DNA of 64,000 bases, taken from contig NC_090322.1 of the NCBI RefSeq assembly GCF_040869045.1, positions 270,346,662-270,410,661 of the forward strand. The letters are read 5' to 3'. The notes beneath the pieces were generated by a model. It was not told the DNA's origin and made no database searches. It saw only the letters and a program-made list of their open reading frames with translations. The translations under genes were made by a program, and so were the position numbers. Origin of the DNA: Eurosta solidaginis. Its lineage: Eukaryota > Arthropoda > Insecta > Diptera > Tephritidae. Below, piece by piece: positions 59,120 through 64,000 of the stretch (positions are counted from its first letter, which is position 1; every line of letters begins with the position of its first letter).

Positions 59120-60425
59120 CCTATTACATTTTAGCACATAAAATTAATACTTTTGTTTGGGTTTTGATAAGACCCACCTCATATCCCGTCTACCTGACAC
59201 ATAAATAGAGACATTTTTATGAAATTTGTTTGTATTTAAACCTCAAAAAAATTATCCTCAAAGAAGGGGACGTCTTGTTAGCTAAATTTACCTAAGGGGC
59301 AATGTAAAGGGTAACTCGTTTCATGGGTTTGTCTAACATCATTCTGAATAGGTAAAAATTTAGTCTGTTTTGTAACACAGACCTACTTGCGAAGATTATG
59401 TCCCTTCTATACGATAGTGATTGAGTTACGAAAAAGTCATCGGTAAAGAATCGACAAAAACCACTGTGGCTGGTTTTATATGTCGAGCTCATACGGGCTT
59501 GGGCCAATGTAGATCTGTCGTTTCCACATTTTATCAATCTTGAAATCTTCCCTCTAGGCTTCACTCAACCTCCACTTTCCAACCATTCCCTATACATTGG
59601 AAAACGATGTCTGTATTACATCAACCTTCATTCACTATTCTTGTAAATAATAATTTTAAATAATTTCAAATTATATGACGAACAACATAAATACATATTT
59701 CCCCGTTTATTTTGAGCAAAAAAATCTAACTAGATATGTACAATAAAAATCCATAAAAAAGGAAGCATGTCAGCATTTCATTCGCAGGAAAATCTTTGTT
59801 TATTTAGTTGTTGCATTTTTCCCATTCATATCAAATTTTCATGTACTCAACTTTTAAGTTCTGCTCTACTAGGCTGCAACATTTAATTTCACTTATTTTT
59901 GCGTCCTTCTTTCGCAAAATATAAAGGAAAAGCTGCAGAGCAAATTCAAATAATTTCAGTATAGCTGAAAGTGATTGAAAAATCTACATTTTCTCCGGTC
60001 ATCCGTATTATTTTCATCAAAATCTTACTGCAGCAGCATTGCATACATTTAGGCTCATTTATTGCTTTGCAAATAAAACTAATTTTGTTGCAGTTTAGCG
60101 TTGAAAAATAATAATAGTTCTTGTTTTGTAATATTCTCTATTTTATTTAGGTCACAAATTTATATCTGCTGTAATGGGTTTTCCTTTTAAAAATATTTTC
60201 AACTTTTGTTACATTTCATATATTTGGGTCCTTCCACATTACTGTCATTTGCTCATTAATTTTAAATTTATATGCTGATGTAAAATATTTGCGCTTTCAT
60301 ATTTTTTCAATTTGCCACAGAAGGTTTTTGTTTAAGTTAATCCTTTAGCGGTAGCCATTGATGAGTTTTTTATAATGTTCCAGATTTTACTAAAAGTGCT
60401 ATTTGCACTAACTAAATAAAAAAAG
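59120..60425. other. non-coding stretch, no gene recognised
   Basis: AT-rich. A 90-codon minus-strand frame (59292-59564) has no recognisable domain. Confidence 0.35.
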
Positions 60426-60428
60426 AAA

Positions 60429-60960
60429 TGAATAAGAAAATGTCCAGTCTAAAACACAGCATAAAAGCTGTTTGCTACGGTCTAGTCCAATCGAAACTTC
60501 AATATGGGATTACCTGTTGTCACCCATTGTAACACTCCAAAAGGGAATTATAAAACGCATATGTGGCGCAAACTACGGGTCTCACGCTATGATATCCTTT
60601 AGGAGACTCGATATACTACCACGTCGTCATCTATATTTATTTAAAGTCCTAAAAATGTTCTTTATTAGATCGGGGTACTTAGAAAGTTATCCTTCTGAAG
60701 TCTACAACTTTAGGAGCAATCTGCTTCCATTGGTAAATGTTCAACTTTCTCCCTACTTCTGTACAAGTTATAAGAAATCTTAACCTATTTCAAAACAAAA
60801 TAAAAATGTATCTGAATCGTTTTAGCCACTATGATCTAGAAGCCTTGCTGAGGACGTTGTTGTAAGCCATATCTAACTTTTGTAACTTTATCAACTGTTT
60901 CTCTATTGTAATCTTAACTAATTATCTGAATTATTATGAGTTTATACTATAATATTATTA
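60429..60960 (+). pseudogene. C-terminal relic of a non-LTR retrotransposon RT protein
   Basis: One frame from 60429 reads MNKKMSSLKHSIKAVCYGLV then QSKLQYGITCC before a stop near 60531. A second frame continues with TLQKGIIKRICGANYGSH, RRLDILPRRHLYLFKVLKMF to 60780. A third carries LFQNKIKMYLNRFSHYDLEA then LLRTLL and stops at 60865. The QS.L.YGI..W, LQK..IR.I.G and R...LP...L..F motifs are typical of the region C-terminal to the RT domain in Jockey/CR1-type LINEs. Two frameshifts and loss of everything upstream make it dead. An AT-rich 3' UTR follows to about 60960. Confidence 0.75.
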
Positions 60961-61040
60961 AAAACTATACACCCCACACTGAAAAAGAATTTTACTATGT
61001 GAACTGGCATTTAATATAATTTTAAAAATTTAATATAAAC

Positions 61041-64000
61041 AAGTAAGGAAGGCTAAGTTCGGGTGTAACCGAACATTACATACCCAGTTGAGAGCTGTGG
61101 AGACAAAGTAAGGGAAATCACCATGTTGTAAAAGGAACCTAGGGTAACCCTGGAATGTGTTTGTATGACATGTGTATCAAATGGAAGGTATTAAAGGGTA
61201 TTTTAAGAGGAAGTGGGCCATAGTTCTATAGGTGGACGCCTTTTCGAGATATCGCCATAAAGGTGGACCAGGGGTAACTCTAGAATTTATTTTGTACGAT
61301 ATGGGTATCAAATGAAAGGTGTTAATGAGTATTTTAAGAGGGCGTGGGCCTTAGTTCTTTATGTGAACGCCTTTTCGAGATATCGCCATAAACGTGGACC
61401 AGGGGTGACTCTAGAATTTGTTTGTACGATATGGGTATCAAATGAAAGGTGCTAATGAGTATTTTAAGAGGGCGTGGGCCTTAGTTCTTTATGTGAACGC
61501 CTTTTCGAGATATCGCCATAAACGTGGACCAGGGGTGACTCTATAATGCGTTTGTACAATATGGGTATCAAATGAAAGGTGCTAATGAGTATTTTAAAAG
61601 GGAGTGGGCCTTAGATCTATAGGTGGATGCACTTTCGAGATATCGTCATAAAGGTGGGCCAGGGGGACTCTATAATGCGTTTGTACAATATGGGTATCAA
61701 ATGAAAGGTGCTAATGAGTATTTTAAGAGGGCGTGGGCCTTAGTTCTTTATGTGAACGCCTTTTCGAGATATCGCCATAAACGTGGACCAGGGGTGACTC
61801 TATAATGCGTTTGTACAATATGGGTATCAAATGAAAGGTGCTAATGAGTATTTTAAAAGGGAGTGGGCCTTAGATCTATAGGTGGATGCCCTTTCGAGAT
61901 ATCGTCATAAAGGTGGGCCAGGGGGACTCTATAATGCGTTTGTACAATATGGGTATCAAATGAAAGGTGTTAATGAGTATTTTAAGAGGGCGTGGGCCTT
62001 AGTTCTTTATGTGAACGCCTTTTCGAGATATCGCCATAAACGTGGACCAGGGGTGACTCTATAATGCGTTTGTACAATATGGGTATCAAATGAAAGGTGC
62101 TAATGAGTATTTTAAGAGGGCGTGGGCCTTAGTTCTTTATGTGAACGCCTTTTCGAGATATCGCCATAAACGTGGACCAGGGGTGACTCTATAATGCGTT
62201 TGTACAATATGGGTATCAAATGAAAGGTGCTAATGAGTATTTTAAAAGGGTGTGGGCCTTAGTTCTATAGGTTGACGCCTCTTCTAGATATCGCCATAAA
62301 GGTGGACCAGGGGTTACTCTAGAATTTGTTTGTACGATATGGGTATCAAATGAAAGGTGTTAATGAGTATTTTAAAAGGGAGTGGGCCTTAGATCTATAG
62401 GTGGATGCCCTTTCGAGATATCGTCATAAAGGTGGGCCAGGGGGACTCTAGAATTTTTGTGTACGATATGGGTATCAAATGAAAGGTGTTAATGAGTATT
62501 TTAAAAGGGTGTGGGCCTTAGTTCTATAGGTTGACGCCTCTTCTAGATATCGCCATAAAGGTGGACCAGGGGTTACTCTAGAATTTGTTTGTACGATATG
62601 GGTATCAAATGAAAGGTGTTAATGAGTATTTTAAAAGGGAGTGGGCCTTAGATCTATAGGTGGATGCCCTTTCGAGATATCGTCATAAAGGTGGGCCAGG
62701 GGGACTCTATAATGCGTTTGTACAATATGGGTATCAAATGAAAGGTGCTAATGAGTATTTTAAGAGGGCGTGGGCCTTAGTTCTTTATATGAACGCCTTT
62801 TCGAGATATCGCCATAAACGTGGACCAGGGGTGACTCTATAATGCGTTTGTACAATATGGGTATCAAATGAAAGGTGCTAATGAGTATTTTAAGAGGGCG
62901 TGGGCCTTAGTTCTTTATGTGAACGCCTTTTCGAGATATCGCCATAAACGTGGACCAGGGGTGACTCTATAATGCGTTTGTACAATATGGGTATCAAATG
63001 AAAGGTGCTAATGAGTATTTTAAAAGGGAGTGGGCCTTAGATCTATAGGTGGATGCCCTTTCGAGATATCGTCATAAAGGTGGGCCAGGGGGACTCTATA
63101 ATGCGTTTGTACAATATGGGTATCAAATGAAAGGTGTTAATGAGTATTTTAAGAGGGCGTGGGCCTTAGTTCTTTATGTGAACGCCTTTTCGAGATATCG
63201 CCATAAACGTGGACCAGGGGTGACTCTATAATGCGTTTGTACAATATGGGTATCAAATGAAAGGTGCTAATGAGTATTTTAAAAGGGTGTGGGCCTTAGT
63301 TCTATAGGTTGACGCCTCTTCTAGATATCGCCATAAAGGTGGACCAGGGGTTACTCTAGAATTTGTTTGTACGATATGGGTATCAAATGAAAGGTGTTAA
63401 TGAGTATTTTAAGAGGGCGTGGGCCTTAGTTCTTTATGTGAACGCCTTTTCGAGATATCGCCATAAACGTGGACCAGGGGTGACTCTATAATGCGTTTGT
63501 ACAATATGGGTATCAAATGAAAGGTGCTAATGAGTATTTTAAAAGGGTGTGGGCCTTAGTTCTATAGGTTGACGCCTCTTCTAGATATCGCCATAAAGGT
63601 GGACCAGGGGTTACTCTGGAATTTGTTTGTACGATATGGGTATCAAATGAAAGGTGTTAATGAGTATTTTAAAAGGGAGTGGGCCTTAGATCTATAGGTG
63701 GATGCCCTTTCGAGATATCGTCATAAAGGTGGGCCAGGGGGACTCTAGAATTTTTGTGTACGATATGGGTATCAAATGAAAGGTGTTAATGAGTATTTTA
63801 AAAGGGTGTGGGCCTTAGTTCTATAGGTTGACGCCTCTTCTAGATATCGCCATAAAGGTGGACCAGGGGTTACTCTAGAATTTGTTTGTACGATATGGGT
63901 ATCAAATGAAAGGTGTTAATGAGTATTTTAAAAGGGAGTGGGCCTTAGATCTATAGGTGGATGCCCTTTCGAGATATCGTCATAAAGGTGGGCCAGGGGG
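61041..64000 (-). mobile_element. DINE/HINE-like Helitron, inverse orientation, with giant central array (runs off the window)
   Basis: It begins with the inverse of the 3' end of the element at 4386-6158: AAGTAAGGAAGGCTAA, a hairpin (GTTCGG, GTGTAA, CCGAAC, 61057-61074), then CATTACATACCCAGTTGAGA GCT and GGTAACCCTGGAA. From about 61160 the central repeats expand to at least 22 units with no sign of the far end. The element therefore exceeds 2.96 kb here, against 1.77 kb for the other copy. Confidence 0.8.
61160..64000 (-). repeat. satellite-like array, at least 22 units of about 130 bp with higher-order pattern
   Basis: GGGTATCAAATGAAAGGTG recurs about every 130 bp from 61303 to 63900. Units fall into three types: A (GGGCGTGGGCC, TTTATGTGAACGCC, CATAAACGTGG), B (GGGAGTGGGCC, AGATCTATAGGTGGATGC, TCGTCATAAAGG) and C (GGGTGTGGGCC, GGTTGACGCCTCTTCTAG). 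The order from 61303 reads roughly A A B A B A A C B C B A A B A C A C B C B. The identical 60-codon frames at 61623, 61882, 62660 and 63049 simply reflect unit type B followed by A and are not genes. Confidence 0.92.

Noticed and set aside
61623..63231. Four nearly identical 60-codon + frames beginning MDALSRYRHKGG
   Set aside because: They recur only because the 130-bp units repeat; each is a type B unit read into a type A unit. No domain, no promoter.
1..64000. Canonical tRNA, rRNA or CRISPR features
   Set aside because: The only tRNA-like sequences are SINE heads; no rRNA or spacer-repeat arrays with unique spacers are present.

Overview
The window looks like nuclear DNA of a higher fly, most probably a tephritid fruit fly. 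The sequence is AT-rich and repeat-dense, with very large introns. The interspersed families (a DINE/HINE-like Helitron with a terminal hairpin, a tRNA-derived SINE and 129-130 bp satellite-like monomers) resemble those I associate with tephritids and their relatives. Species cannot be read from the sequence alone.

The only host gene I can support lies on the minus strand. It is a nicotinic acetylcholine receptor alpha subunit, seen as three internal exons: 29160-29235, 28484-28678 and 17258-17344. In transcript order they encode the end of the ligand-binding domain, then loop C with its vicinal cysteines plus TM1 and the start of TM2, then the rest of TM2 and the TM2-TM3 loop. Splice sites and phases agree between all three. 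The 11.1 kb intron between the second and third exons is full of transposable elements. Neighbouring exons (the earlier ligand-binding part, and TM3 onward) were not found, so most of the window is probably intron of this gene or flanking DNA.

Everything else recognisable is mobile or repetitive. Left to right: a DINE-like Helitron with about three central repeats (4386-6158); a degenerate old satellite (7.4-8.7 kb); a hAT-type MITE with an 8-bp target duplication (11186-11933); a 12-unit 129-bp tandem array inside a larger repeat (14409-16366); a composite foldback element carrying a roughly 12-unit 153-bp array (19984-22739) and a contracted inverted relative of it (30089-31096); a LINE-derived retroposon with a 13-bp target duplication (25618-26031); seven copies of one SINE; a P-like transposase relic split by a 530-bp solo LTR (40743-41754); a 5'-truncated dead non-LTR retrotransposon (46619-49441); a hAT-like foldback with arms of short repeats (57176-57794); a second LINE relic (60429-60960); and a second DINE-like element whose central repeats have grown to at least 22 units and run off the right edge (61041-64000).

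The most interesting locus is 33674-35417. It is one inverted and three direct copies of a 377-bp sequence joined by 60-bp spacers (437-bp period), and a perfect 13-bp target duplication flanks the whole block. Every copy carries a hammerhead-ribozyme-like core (CTAG-CTGATGA ... GAAACATGTC-CTAG). This fits tandem LTRs of a Penelope-like element or a retrozyme-like non-autonomous retroelement able to release 437-nt RNA monomers. No reverse transcriptase is present beside it.
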